Shown: positions 50,769 to 60,709 of the stretch, piece by piece
Position numbering within the stretch: position 1 is the first letter of the stretch
Layout: each line of letters opens with the position of its first letter
Assembly (NCBI RefSeq): GCF_018777395.1
Contig: NZ_JAFJYC010000002.1
Coordinates: forward strand, 775,415-839,414
Origin: Candidatus Sodalis endolongispinus
Lineage (GTDB): Bacteria; Pseudomonadota; Gammaproteobacteria; Enterobacterales; Enterobacteriaceae
Direction of reading: 5' to 3'
Length of the DNA: 64,000 bases
Position numbers and translations under genes: made by a program
The notes under the pieces: generated by a model
Databases searched by the model: none
Seen by the model: only the letters and a program-made list of their open reading frames with translations
Told to the model about the DNA's origin: nothing

Positions 50769-53181
50769 TTATTTTCCGTGATTGCTGCGTGCGGGCAGCG
50801 CCCAGGCCACCACGCTGTCGCCGGTGCGCGTACCCAACCCGCCGTGCCCCCCAGCGGCAATCACCACATACTGACGGCCGTCGTCGCCCAGATAAGTGAT
50901 TGGCGTCGCCTGGGGCCGCCCGCCGGCAGTCGACCGCGACAAAGTTCTTTGCCGCTCGCTTCGTCGAAAGCGCGCAGATAATCGTCGGCGGTGGCGCCCA
51001 TGAAAATCAAGCCACTCGCGGTAATAATATTGCCACCCATGGTAAAAATTCCCGTCGGCAGCGGTAGATTAGTATGGGTTTTGAAAATGTTCATATCCCG
51101 GGTCGTGCCTACCGGACGCTCCCAGCTGATGTTACGGCTTTGCAAATCAATCGCCACCAGTTTGACCCAGGGGGGCGCATTACAGTGCGCGCCGAGCGGC
51201 GACAACCAGGGGCGCACGACCTCGGCATAGGGGGTACCGTACTGCGGCCCCACCGCAAAATCTTTCGGCTTGGGGTAAGGCTTGTCGCTCTCCCAGCCGG
51301 CCCACGGTTGCATCAATCTGCTGCGCAACGCTTTCTGCTCGGTGATGCCCTCGGCGATAAACGGGATATAGCTGGTGTTAGCGATGAGCACCTGACGCGC
51401 CGGATCGACAGAGGCGCCGTACCAGTCCATAACCCCGTCAAACGCCGGATAAGCAATGCGGGTGCCCAATCCCGGCGGCGTATATTGTCCTTGATAGCCA
51501 AATCGGCGGAACTGCACCCGGCACCAGAGCTGATCGAACGGCGTGGCGCACCACAAATCCTTTTCGGTCAGGTTAGCCGGGGCAAGTGTCGGCATGCCGG
51601 TGGAATACGGCTGGGTGGGCGAGAGGCGTTCTCTCGGGAAATGGCCTTCCTGCGGCACCGGTCGCTCCTCAACCTGCGCCAGCGGTTTGCCGGTGCGTCT
51701 ATCCAGCAAAAACAACTGGCCCATTTTGGTGGTCTGCACCAGTGCCGGCAGCGTGCCACCCCCCGGCTGTGGCAGGTCCACCAGCGAAGGTCCGATGGGC
51801 AAATAGAAATCCCAGACGTCGTGATGGACGGTCTGGAAGTGCCAACGCTCTTTTCCCGTTGCCAGACTCAGCGCCACGATAGCGCTGGAATAAGTGTCGT
51901 CAAACGGCCGGCGCTGGGCACCGTAATAATCCGGCGTCGAGTTACCCAGCGGGATATACACCAGCCCCAGCGCCGGATCCGCGGTATAGGTGCCCCAACC
52001 GTTTGGCGTGCCGCGCGTATAGGTTTCGCCGGGTTTCAGCGGCGCGGTAGGATTATCCCGGCCCATATCCCATGCCCAGGCCAGCTTGCCGCTGCGAGGG
52101 TCATAGGCGCGCACTACCCCTGACGGTTCGCCGCGCGCCTGATTATCATATATCCAGCCGCCCAGCACCACGCTATCGTTGACCACCAGCGGCTGGGATG
52201 TGATGAAATGAAAACCCGGCGGCACCTTGCCCATCCGATCGGTCAGGTTCACGCGGCCGCCGACGCCGAAATCCTCGCATAACCGGCCGGTGTCGGCATC
52301 AAGAGCGATAAGTTTGGCATCGGCGGTAGTGGTGATAATGCGTCGTTCGCAGGGAACATTCGCAGGTGCGGGGGAGGCGTAATAAGCCACGCCGCGGCAG
52401 GCAAGATACTCGTTGGCGCGGGTGTCGTTATGGGGATCATAAGACCACAGGGTTTTGCCGGTGGTCGCATTCAGCGCCAGTACTTGCCGGTGTGGCGTGC
52501 ACAAATAGAGCCGGTTGGCTACTTTGATAGGCGTGACTTCAAAATTGAACTCGCGGCCTTTTTTATCTTCCCCCGGCTGCATGACATCGCCGGTATGGAC
52601 AGCCCAGGCGGGCGCCAGGCCGGCCACGTTAGCAGGGGTAAGCTGTGTCAGGGGCGAGTAACGTTCCCCTCTCGGGGTGCGGCCATAGTAGTGCCAATCA
52701 TTGCGCCCGGCCTCCTGTGGCGCGCTCTGCGCCGCCGCCGGCAGCGGCGCATGCTGAACGTAAAGACGCTCGCTGGTCAGGTAGCCCGCGCCGATCACGC
52801 CGACGCCGGTCAGCAGATAAAATAGCCCGGCGACGGCGGCCAACAGGCGCTGTCGACGCGACGACGTCAGCGGCCGGACGATAAACGGCATACTGCACCA
52901 CAGCCCGAGCACCGCCGGCAACAGCAGACGCGGCATCAGTTTCCAACCGTCCAGACCGACCTCGTACAGCGCCCACAACGCGGTTAGCACAAACGTCAGC
53001 CAATAAATCCACAGCCCCATCAAGCGCCGTTCGATAATAAAGAAACCGCTCAAGCTCAACAAAATGCCGGCCGGGAGATAATAAGCGGAACCGCCCAACG
53101 CCACCAGCCACAGTCCAACCACCAAAAAAAACAAGCCACAGACACACACCAGCAAACCGGTAAAATAAGACGACGTAGCAT
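50769..53181 (-). pseudogene. gcd: Membrane-bound PQQ-dependent glucose/quinate dehydrogenase, frameshifts at both ends
   Basis: The core (FTGLLVCVCGLFFLVVGLWL, four or five membrane helices, then DWHYYGRTPRGERYSPLTQL) leads into an eight-bladed PQQ propeller with the disulphide-like cysteines, ERWHFQTVHHDVWDFYLP, and LLDRRTGKPLAQVEERPVPQ. Near 50912-50915 an extra base in a run of four (G on plus strand) shifts the frame after GRLPAGG; the family ending (QATPITYLGDDGRQYVVIAAG) is read in another frame to 50769. The best start, ATG at 53181 after CAGGAG, is also out of frame with the core by about 53160. Quinate/shikimate paralogues are an alternative specificity. Confidence 0.82.
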
Positions 53182-53428
53182 GACTGCTCCTGAACGGTAC
53201 CGATAGGAATAAAACCTTTCCGTGCAAAGGCAGGCAAGCGTTAACATCGACCTGCCTTGGCGCCGCACGGACAGCTTTCATGTCAAGATTTGTATAGAAA
53301 GACTGATATTATAGTAGTCATATACGCCATACTCTGCTGACGTAATTTTGTTAATGCTGCTGTGGCCACCAATCCGAATTGACCAACGATGATGTGGCGC
53401 TTCAGCCCGCCGGGTACCTGAACGATTT

Positions 53429-54208
53429 ATGATAATGACTCCTGCTACGACGGCGACGGCCGCAAAACGTCTGGTGATCGTGCGCCACGGCGAAAGTCTG
53501 TGGAACCATGAAAACCGATTTACCGGCTGGACCGATATCACACTGACCGAACGGGGACGCATCGAGGCTATCGAGGCGGCGCGGCTGTTAAAGCAGCACG
53601 GCTACCGCTTTGACTTTGCCTGTACCTCGGTGCTGCTGCGGGCCGTGCATTCACTCTGGTTGCTGCTCGATGAGCTCGACCAGAGCTGGCTGACGGAGGA
53701 AAAAAGCTGGCGGCTGAACGAGCGCCATTACGGCGCGCTGGAAGGATTGAACAAAGCGGTGACCGCCGAACGCTACGGCCATGATCAGGTTATGGCCTGG
53801 CGTCGTGGCTACCGGGCCTCACCGCCGCCGCTGCTGCCGGACGATCCGCGCCATCCGAGACACGATGCCCGCTACCGTACGTTGTCCGCTGTCACCCGGC
53901 CGTTTAGCGAGAGCCTGGAAGCGACCGAGCAACGGGTGGTGGGCTACTGGCATGAGGTTATCTCACCCCGACTGCAGCGCTCAGAACAGGTGCTGCTGGT
54001 ATCGCATTCCAACGTCATCCGGGCGCTGGTCAAATATCTGGACGGCCTAAAAGAAGATGCTCTGACGGCGCTGTATATTCCGACCGGCGTGCCAATCGTT
54101 TACGAATTTGATGGCGATAATCAGCCGCGCAAACGCTATTTTCTCGGCGATGAGCAGGACATCGCCAACCGGATCGCGGCGGTTATCCGCACCGGCAGTA
54201 AAAGATAG
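53429..54208 (+). CDS. 2,3-bisphosphoglycerate-dependent phosphoglycerate mutase-like (GpmA)
   Basis: 259 residues. RLVIVRHGESLWNHENRFTGWTD carries the phosphohistidine (RHGE); WRLNERHYGALEGLNKA the catalytic Glu; and VSHSNVIRALVKYLDG the second His (HGN in E. coli is HSN here). C-terminus GVPIVYEFDGDNQPRKRYFLGD. It is more diverged than a housekeeping GpmA and does not sit beside galM as in E. coli, so it may be a second copy. It converts 3-phosphoglycerate to 2-phosphoglycerate. Frame intact. ATG at 53429 or two codons on. Confidence 0.85.
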   Translation: MIMTPATTATAAKRLVIVRHGESLWNHENRFTGWTDITLTERGRIEAIEAARLLKQHGYRFDFACTSVLLRAVHSLWLLLDELDQSWLTEEKSWRLNERHYGALEGLNKAVTAERYGHDQVMAWRRGYRASPPPLLPDDPRHPRHDARYRTLSAVTRPFSESLEATEQRVVGYWHEVISPRLQRSEQVLLVSHSNVIRALVKYLDGLKEDALTALYIPTGVPIVYEFDGDNQPRKRYFLGDEQDIANRIAAVIRTGSKR

Positions 54209-54240
54209 TCCGCGGGCACGCCGACCCAACGCTTGGCGTC

Positions 54241-54530
54241 CCGCGGCGGCGCACGCAGTCCAGAGGTCAAGCCCTGTATTCCGACCGGGCACCGCGCGGG
54301 CGCAACGCTCGCAGTGCAGAGGTTAAGGCCTGTCTCCCGACCGGGCACCGCTCGGGCGCAGCGATCGCAGTGCAAAGGTTAAGGCCTGCCTCCCAACCGG
54401 GCTCCGCGCGGGAGCAGCACTCGCAGCGCAAAGGTTAAGCCCTGTCTTCCGACCAAGCGCCGCGCGGGCGCAGCGCAAAGGTTAAGGCTTGTCTCTCGCC
54501 CGAGCACCGTGCGAGCGCGCGGCACACCGG
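54241..54530. repeat. Tandem array, about 4.5 units of 56 bp, after the phosphoglycerate mutase
   Basis: The core AGAGGTTAAG or AAAGGTTAAG recurs about every 56 bp (54262, 54318, 54374, 54430) with a shorter last step (54477). Each unit also has CCTGTCTCCCGACCGGGCAC. The array runs into the 3' end of the EamA gene at 54482. Confidence 0.9.
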
Positions 54531-55399
54531 CCCGCGCACGCGTCCGGGGTGTTTTTCGCCACAGGGTGGCGCAGGGGACGGCGCAGCGGAGACGGTATTT
54601 TCATTAACAATACCGCCAGTAAAATCAGTATGATGCCTAGCCATTGTGGCCATGACAGCCGTTCCGGCAACAACATCACCCCCAGCAATACTGCGCTGAG
54701 AGGGTTAAGCAACGACGCCATCGACATCACCGCGGGACCAAAGCGGCTCAGCGCTTGGACCCAGCACCAATACGCCAGCGCGCTGTTGGCCAACACCAGC
54801 CACGGCCAGGCGTGCGGCCGTGGCAAACTCGGCGGCCCGGCCAGCACCAGCGCTACCGGCAGCAGCATCAGTCCGCCGAGCAGCAGTTGCCATGCGGTCA
54901 GCGCTAACGCATCCCGATACTGCCAACGACTCATCCATAAGGTGGATTGGGCAATCAACAGCGTTGCCGCCAGCGCCGCGGCAACGCCGATAGGATCTGG
55001 CGACGACGATGGATTGAGCAACAACCCTACGCCGGCGATACCCGCCAGCGATAGCAGCGCCATCCACCAAGAAGGTTTTTTCTCTTCCTGCAGCCAGCGC
55101 AGCAGCATTACCTGCAGCGGCATGGTGGCGCTCAAAGTGCCGGCTATCGATCCCGGTAACCGGTACGCGGCGATAAACAGCAGGAAAAAAAAGGCCGCGA
55201 TATTGCAAAAGCTCAACAGCAGCATTTTTTTCGCCGGCAGCGGCGGTTTCGCGGGATGGAGCAACAACAGCAGGATGCCGGCGGGCAGCGCGCGCCAGAC
55301 CGCCACCCAAACGGGCGACTGTTCTTGCAAAAACAGGCCGACCGTCGCGTAGGTGCTGCCCCACAATATCGGGGCCAGCAAGGCAAGAAAAAGAGGCAT
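54482..55399 (-). CDS. EamA/DMT-family transporter
   Basis: 305 residues from ATG at 55399 after GGAAAGCTATA; an earlier ATG at 55426 lacks a ribosome site. Ten helices in two EamA repeats, e.g. LLAPILWGSTYATVGLFLQ and WPWLVLANSALAYWCWVQAL. The family exports amino acids or metabolites; substrate unknown. The last 25 residues (AKNTPDACAGRCAARSHG...) lie in the 56-bp array and look non-native, so the original tail was probably replaced. Divergent from a MarR regulator that likely controls it. Confidence 0.85.
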   Translation of the reverse strand: MPLFLALLAPILWGSTYATVGLFLQEQSPVWVAVWRALPAGILLLLLHPAKPPLPAKKMLLLSFCNIAAFFFLLFIAAYRLPGSIAGTLSATMPLQVMLLRWLQEEKKPSWWMALLSLAGIAGVGLLLNPSSSPDPIGVAAALAATLLIAQSTLWMSRWQYRDALALTAWQLLLGGLMLLPVALVLAGPPSLPRPHAWPWLVLANSALAYWCWVQALSRFGPAVMSMASLLNPLSAVLLGVMLLPERLSWPQWLGIILILLAVLLMKIPSPLRRPLRHPVAKNTPDACAGRCAARSHGARARDKP

Positions 55400-55417
55400 T
55401 ATAGCTTTCCAAAAAGT

Positions 55418-55435
55418 ATCTTTCACAAAAGATAT
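55418..55435. promoter_or_regulatory. Putative MarR-type operator
   Basis: The perfect inverted repeat TATCTTT-CACA-AAAGATA lies between the divergent EamA (start 55399) and MarR (start 55497) genes and overlaps a TATAAT at 55434. Palindromes of this size are typical MarR targets. It suits autoregulation plus control of the transporter. Confidence 0.6.
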
Positions 55436-55496
55436 AATGCTGGAAATTTATCGATGCCTCAAGTATATTTTGGTTATTATCTCGACAGGAGAAGCA

Positions 55497-55979
55497 ATGA
55501 ACCAGGACCATGTCGACCGCGTACTGGAACAGTGGCGCAACCAGCGCCCGGATTTGGATTGCCTGCCAATGGGGCTGGTTGGCCGTCTCGCCAGAATAAA
55601 TGACTTAATAAGCACTCAGGTCAACGCGCTCCATGCCTGCGCAGGCCTGGAGCCGGTGGAGTTTGATATTCTCGCCACGTTGCGCCGCAGCGGCGAAGAG
55701 GTGACACCAACCCGTCTGTATCAGACGCTGATGCTGTCCTCCGGTGCGATGTCGGTGCGGCTCGACAAACTGGTGGAGCGCGGCTTGATATACCGCAAAC
55801 CCCATGAACACGATCGCCGTAGCTGTAAAGTGGGATTGACCGAAACCGGACTGACGCTAATCGACCGCGCCTTGACCGCTCATGTAGCGAATGAACAACG
55901 ACTGTTAGCGCCGCTTGATGTGGCACAGCGTCAACAATTGACCGCCTTGCTGCGCCTGTGGCTGCAGGCGAATGAATAG
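55497..55979 (+). CDS. MarR family transcriptional regulator
   Basis: 160 residues from ATG at 55497 after ACAGGAGAAGCA. The winged-helix core has LEPVEFDILATLRRSGEEVTPTRLYQTLMLSSGAMSVRLDKLVERGLIYRKPHEHDRRSCKVGLTETG: recognition helix, then the wing with the DRR motif. Dimerisation helices flank it. Intact. It is divergent from the EamA transporter, a common regulator-exporter pairing; the ligand is unknown. Confidence 0.9.
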   Translation: MNQDHVDRVLEQWRNQRPDLDCLPMGLVGRLARINDLISTQVNALHACAGLEPVEFDILATLRRSGEEVTPTRLYQTLMLSSGAMSVRLDKLVERGLIYRKPHEHDRRSCKVGLTETGLTLIDRALTAHVANEQRLLAPLDVAQRQQLTALLRLWLQANE

Positions 55980-56135
55980 CCCCCCTGGGCGGTATATTCC
56001 TCGCCGCCAAAAGCGACGCCATCGCCGCCCGCCTTGCTCCGGCAGTCAGCAGGCGTTAACCGGTAGGCGAAAGCCATTTCAGCAGGCAGCGCGCAATACC
56101 GTCGCTTAACGCCGCCCGAATACTTCCCGGGATGG

Positions 56136-56825
56136 CTAACGGCCTGCACCGACGCTGCGAGCGAACCACGCAGCTAGCGACGTGAGCGAGGCGCACAGGA
56201 CATAATACAGCGCGCCAATCAGCAAAAAGATCTCGGCCGGATAAATCTGCAGCCGGCTGTTGACCTGACCTGACACGGTAGTCAGTTCCGGTACGTTAAC
56301 GATAAACGCCAACGACGTATCCTTAATTAGTGACGTCAACAGCCCGCTCCACGAGGGCAACACATTGGGCCACGCCTGGGGCAGTAGAATCAACCGCAGG
56401 ACATGCCAATGGCTAAGGCCGCTGGCCAGCCCGTCCTCCACCTGACCTGTCGGCAACGCCCGTAGCCCGGCCAGCGTCGCATGCATGACCGCCGCCGAGG
56501 TAAACCACGCCAGCGCCAGCGTCACGGTCACCGCGCCGGGCAGCGAATGGCCGAACGCCACCGGTAGCAGGAAGTAAAGCCAGAAAATGACGAAAATCAG
56601 CGGGATACCGCGAATGAGTTCCGCCCAGATAAACAGTAAGCGGCGCGGCCAACCGGAGTAACGCCAGGCTACCGCTGCCAACAGTACCCCCAGTGCCAGG
56701 GCAATGACACCCGCGCCAAGCGCTATCATGATAGTCAGCAGCAGACCGCCGGGTTCCCCTTCCGCCGCCCGCCCCCACAGGAGATAGGTCAGATTGTCCA
56801 GGATCACCGACCAATCAAAATTCAT
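56136..56825 (-). CDS. Polar amino-acid ABC transporter permease (second)
   Basis: 229 residues from ATG at 56825, overlapping the upstream permease by ATGA. Five hydrophobic segments; LFIWAELIRGIPLIFVIFWLYFLLP and the EAA-type loop in GLRALPTGQVEDGLASGLSHWHVLRLILLPQ fit the HisM/GltK class. With the preceding permease it forms the inner-membrane channel. Intact. The ATPase and binding protein of the same operon are frameshifted, so transport is doubtful. Confidence 0.88.
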   Translation of the reverse strand: MNFDWSVILDNLTYLLWGRAAEGEPGGLLLTIMIALGAGVIALALGVLLAAVAWRYSGWPRRLLFIWAELIRGIPLIFVIFWLYFLLPVAFGHSLPGAVTVTLALAWFTSAAVMHATLAGLRALPTGQVEDGLASGLSHWHVLRLILLPQAWPNVLPSWSGLLTSLIKDTSLAFIVNVPELTTVSGQVNSRLQIYPAEIFLLIGALYYVLCASLTSLAAWFARSVGAGR

Positions 56826-57574
56826 GGCTGGCCTCCCGCCGGCGGGCGCCCGGGCGTCCGCGGGCCCAGCCGTAGCAGAGCGGCGCCCACCGCCAGACCC
56901 AACAACAGATAAAGCATGGTACCGACGGCGAAACCCTCCAGCGCATGGGCATTGTAACTTTCGATCTGGCTGATGTAATACGTTAACTCGCCAAAACCTA
57001 TCGCCGACGCCAGAGAGGAGAGTTTCATCAAGTTGAGGTATTGCCCGACCATCGGTTGCCAGGCGTTACGCAACCCTTGCGGCAGCAGGATGTAACGCAG
57101 CATCGCCAGACGGCTGAAACCCTGCGCAATCGCCGCTTCGCGCTGCCCTGCAGGCATGGCGTTTAGCCCCGCCTGCAGCTCTTCCAACAGGTAAGCCGCG
57201 CTGAACATGGCCAGTCCCCAGGCGGCGCAGAGGAACTCCGGCGTCAGCCAGGGAAGATTGCCCGGCAGCATCGCCCAACGATGATCATCGGCCAGAAAAT
57301 CGCGCCAGCCGATGGGTAACGCACTCCAGGCGGCAAAATACCAGAAAAAAAGCTGTACCAGCAAAGGCGTATTGCGAAACAGCGAAACCCAGCCCGCCAC
57401 CAGCAGGCGCCCAGCCCGGCCCGGCATCATGCGCAGTACCAGCAACAGCAGCATGATGACCGTCGCCAACAGCGAACCCGCCAGGGTCACCAGCAACGTG
57501 GTGACAAACCCGGTACCAATCCACGCCAGCGGCGGGCCGCTCAGCACACCGGCCCAATCAGGATGCCACATCAT
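56822..57574 (-). CDS. Polar amino-acid ABC transporter permease (first)
   Basis: 250 residues from ATG at 57574, overlapping the ATPase stop by 4 nt. WVSLFRNTPLLVQLFFWYFA is the family start of the membrane core. ELQAGLNAMPAGQREAAIAQGFSRLAMLRYILLPQGLRNAWQP contains the EAA loop. This matches the HisQ/GltJ class. Intact. Substrate may be glutamate/aspartate or a related amino acid, by analogy only. Confidence 0.88.
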   Translation of the reverse strand: MMWHPDWAGVLSGPPLAWIGTGFVTTLLVTLAGSLLATVIMLLLLVLRMMPGRAGRLLVAGWVSLFRNTPLLVQLFFWYFAAWSALPIGWRDFLADDHRWAMLPGNLPWLTPEFLCAAWGLAMFSAAYLLEELQAGLNAMPAGQREAAIAQGFSRLAMLRYILLPQGLRNAWQPMVGQYLNLMKLSSLASAIGFGELTYYISQIESYNAHALEGFAVGTMLYLLLGLAVGAALLRLGPRTPGRPPAGGQP

Positions 57575-58393
57575 ATGGGTGTCGGCTCCCCGGCGCCGAG
57601 GGGTGACAGCACTCTTTCCAGAAATCGCCGGGCGCGCGGATGCTGCGGCCGGGTGAAAAAGCGCGCTGGACTGGCCTGCTCCAAAATCTCGCCGCCGTCC
57701 ATGAACACCACTCGATCGGCTATTTCACGCGCAAACTGCATCTCGTGGGTAACCACAATCATGGTCACCCCGCTGCCGGCCAAGTCGCGCATGACCGAAA
57801 GTACTTCGCCAATCATCTCGGGATCCAGCGCCGAGGTGGGTTCATCGAACAAAATAATATCGGCGTCCGGTGGCCAGCGCGCGCGCGATAGCCACCCGCT
57901 GCTGCTGGCCGCCAGAAAGTTGATGGGGGAAAAAGGATGTCTTGTCCGCTAAACCTACCTGCCGCAGCTTCTCCTGCGCATGCTGGTGCGCCGCGGCCAC
58001 GCTCAACCGATGAATTTTGATGAGGGCCAGCGAAACGTTCTCCAACGCGGTGAGATGGCTATACAGGTTAAACTGCTGAAAAACAAAACCAATGCCGGTT
58101 AGTAGCGCCCGCCGCTGCCGACCTTTCAGGCCGGCTGTGGGACGCTGATGAATGAAAATCTCGCCGCTGCTCAGGGTTACAAGCTGGTTGATAAGGCGGA
58201 TCAGCGTGGATTTACCGGAGCCTGACGGCCCGCAGATGGCGACAACTTCCCCCGTGTTTAACCGTAAATTGATATTTTGCAACACCGACTGCTGTCCGAA
58301 TGCTTTGCTTACCCGACGAAATTCCACAGCTGCCGGAACGTCGCCCGTCCCCGGCGGCAAGATTGCCGCCGGTACATTGAATGACTTCACCAC
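57571..58393 (-). pseudogene. Amino-acid ABC transporter ATPase, one frameshift
   Basis: GTG start at 58393; AAVEFRRVSKAFGQQSVLQNI, Walker A GPSGSGKST, Q-loop FVFQQFNLYSHLTALENV, signature [16 protein letters not shown]. Near 57861-57870 an extra base shifts the frame before Walker B, giving RRYYFVR instead of [16 protein letters not shown]; the latter and VTHEMQFAREIADRVVFMDGGEI follow in another frame to 57571. GlnQ/GltL class. Confidence 0.9.
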
Positions 58394-58404
58394 GGTAGCG
58401 CCTG

Positions 58405-59233
58405 TTATCGGGAGGTCAGAGTGAACGAACGCGGCGGCGGCGCGGGCGACTGCGGCCCGAACCAGCTGTTGTAAATCTGCGCTGCTTTACCGCTCTGCTC
58501 AAGCGCAATCAGCTGCTGATTAATTGCCGCCAGCAGCGTGCCCTCCCCTTTTTTAACGCCAATGCCGATCTGCTCCTGGCTTAGCAACTCCGGCAAAATT
58601 TTGTACTTTGCCTTATCCGTCGCGCCGGCGAGCAGCCCCGCCAAAACGGTGCTGTCTTGGGTGATGGCTTTGACATTGCCATTGCGCAGCGCCGACAGCG
58701 CCAGAGGGATATCGTCATAGGCCAATACGCGGGCGTTGGGGAAACGCTGATGCAGCGCCTGCTCGCCGGTGGTCCCCTTTACGGCGCCTATCCGCGCCGA
58801 GGCATAGTCATCAAGTTTATTCGACGAGGCGGCAGGCACCAGAAATTGCTGTCCGGTGACAAAATACGGGGTGGAGAAATCAATCACCTGTGCCCGTTCG
58901 GGCGTGATAGTAATATCGGCAATAATCAGATCGGCTTTGCCGGACTGTAGCAAGGGGATTCGGTTCGCGGGGTTGGTGGGCACCAGCGCCAATTTTACAC
59001 CCAGCACGTCGGCTACGGCGCGGGCGAAATCAACGTCATAACCGACAATCTGATGAGATTTGGCATCAATCGCGCCAAACGGCGGATTGGCGTCAAACGT
59101 GGCGACGCGCACCACCCCCGCGCGTTGAATATCTGCCAATTGATCCGCCTGCGCCGCCAGAGGGCGCGAGGGTCAACATCAAGAGGGCGCCTGCCGCCCT
59201 GGTCAATCTGGAGTAATGCCTGAAAGATGCCAT
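58405..59233 (-). pseudogene. Amino-acid-binding protein (SBP family 3), frameshift in the signal peptide
   Basis: ATG at 59233 starts MASFRHYSRLTRAAGALLMLTLA, a signal peptide. An extra base in a CCC run (59162-59164) then breaks the frame. The mature protein continues in another frame: DQLADIQRAGVVRVATFDANPPFGAIDAKSHQIVGYDVDFARAVAD, LQSGKADLIIADITITPERAQVIDFSTPY, AQIYNSWFG. First gene of the transporter operon, 11 bp before the ATPase. A short re-initiated product could be cytoplasmic only. Confidence 0.85.
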
Positions 59234-59765
59234 CGGTTTTCCTTATCGATCTTATTATTGCTTGAGCGCGACCGCCCGTCCCGGGCGTTTTACACGGCGG
59301 GATATTACGCCACACCTGCAGCACTTCCGCCCGAAAACAGAGTGTTACACATGATCCTCGACGCCACTACGTACTTAAGCGCATAACTTTATTCTGCCTG
59401 GTCATAAGAAATCATTATGAACGTTTTTTGCATGTTCCATCACAGCGCAACCCGCCGGCGGGCGCCGCAGTCCGGCCGTCTCGCCGCAATTACCGGCAGG
59501 ATGAGGTCACACGAAGGTCGCGCACAAAATACGGCAGACACCTTAGCGCGCTAAATTCTTACCGCGTCAACGCATTGGCCGTGCCAGCGACGCGAATGGA
59601 AAATCAGGGCAGGTAACCCAGCCGGCAGGCAAAAGCGCCAGGCGTTTTGAGCAGACGGTAGGGGATAAATAATAAGCGATAAGCGGTAGGCGGCAGAGCA
59701 GGCTATGACCCGCCAGTGTGGCGGACGCGGGTAGCAGTGCGACAGACGTTGTTGCTCTGGCTGGT
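59234..59765. other. Spacer between the ABC operon and the methyltransferase
   Basis: 532 bases, no gene seen. A hairpin CGCCCG-TCC-CGGGCG followed by TTTTA lies at 59273-59291 (terminator-like on the plus strand). AT-rich stretches at 59360-59420 may hold the ABC operon promoter. Confidence 0.5.
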
Positions 59766-60584
59766 TCAAGGTGGAGAAGATGACGCCCCCGGGCCGGGAT
59801 GTGAGAGCGCCGGCTCGCCCAGTTTGGTCAACCGGATATAAAACTCATCCTCATACTGCTGGGGTGCCGACACCGCCACATTCAAAATACCGAGCTCAAC
59901 CACTTCGGCCATCAGCGCCGCGGCGCTCTCGGGGGTAAAAACCGAGCAGTGGGCATCGAAATAGTGGCCGGTGGTCCAGGCGTTAAGCACGAATTCCAGC
60001 GCCTGCTGCTGGGCGTAATGCGGACAGCGGGTCTGCTGGTATGCTTCGGGGCTTAAATCCTTTAATCTCTCATACATCTCGCCGTCGTCGGAGGTGCAAT
60101 GGCGCAGGAAATCATAAAGCTGCTGCGGCGCCGGTATACGCTGGCGGGTCAACCACCACTGCAGCCATTGCGCCGCGCTGCTGGTTTGACGAAACCGATC
60201 GAAACAATAACGTTTATTGGGCAGCACCAACGAGAACACCGCGCCGTCGTTAAGTACCGCCAGCACCTCCAGGATCCAGCCCAGCGGGTCCGGGACATGC
60301 TCCAGCACATGCGATGCCACCGACCAGTCGAACTGTTGTTGATCCGGCACGCAGCTTTGCAGCGTGGCGTGGGGGTGACAGATAAAATCGATGTCGACAA
60401 TCTCATCATGCTCATAATGGGCGTGTTTTTGCCGCGACTCCTCCGCCGAGGTGTAATCGGTGTAGCACACATTGTGCAGCGCCTTGTCCGTCGCCGGACG
60501 GAACAGCGGGGAAATTTCCAGACCGGGAAGCTGCAGGGGCAAATGCTGCAATATGTACGATTTGCGCAGGGAATTGTCTTTCAT
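59766..60584 (-). CDS. SAM-dependent methyltransferase (class I, Methyltransf_11-like)
   Basis: 272 residues from ATG at 60584. DFICHPHATLQS and FDWSVASHVLEHVPDPLGWILEVLAVLNDGAVFSLVLPN fit the SAM-binding part of polysaccharide/LPS-associated methyltransferases; ASHVLEHVPDP is the typical post-II motif. The rest, with YDFLRHCTSDDGEMYERL, is not assigned. It is not an E. coli neighbour of dusC. Frame intact. The substrate is unknown; surface glycan methylation is a possibility only. Confidence 0.72.
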   Translation of the reverse strand: MKDNSLRKSYILQHLPLQLPGLEISPLFRPATDKALHNVCYTDYTSAEESRQKHAHYEHDEIVDIDFICHPHATLQSCVPDQQQFDWSVASHVLEHVPDPLGWILEVLAVLNDGAVFSLVLPNKRYCFDRFRQTSSAAQWLQWWLTRQRIPAPQQLYDFLRHCTSDDGEMYERLKDLSPEAYQQTRCPHYAQQQALEFVLNAWTTGHYFDAHCSVFTPESAAALMAEVVELGILNVAVSAPQQYEDEFYIRLTKLGEPALSHPGPGASSSPP

Positions 60585-60709
60585 GATCGTCCTTTGAACG
60601 GGCAGCGGATCCGGTGAATGCGACGACGTCGCGCCATATACGCAGCAAAGAGTAGCGCCCGGCGGCCCCAGCAGTCAGGAAAGAGGTGTTTGTCTGCGGT
60701 AGAAAGTCA

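Noticed and set aside
59273..59291. Active plus-strand terminator in the spacer after the ABC operon.
   Set aside because: The hairpin is good but the T-run is short and no plus-strand gene ends upstream, so I only mention it in the spacer note.
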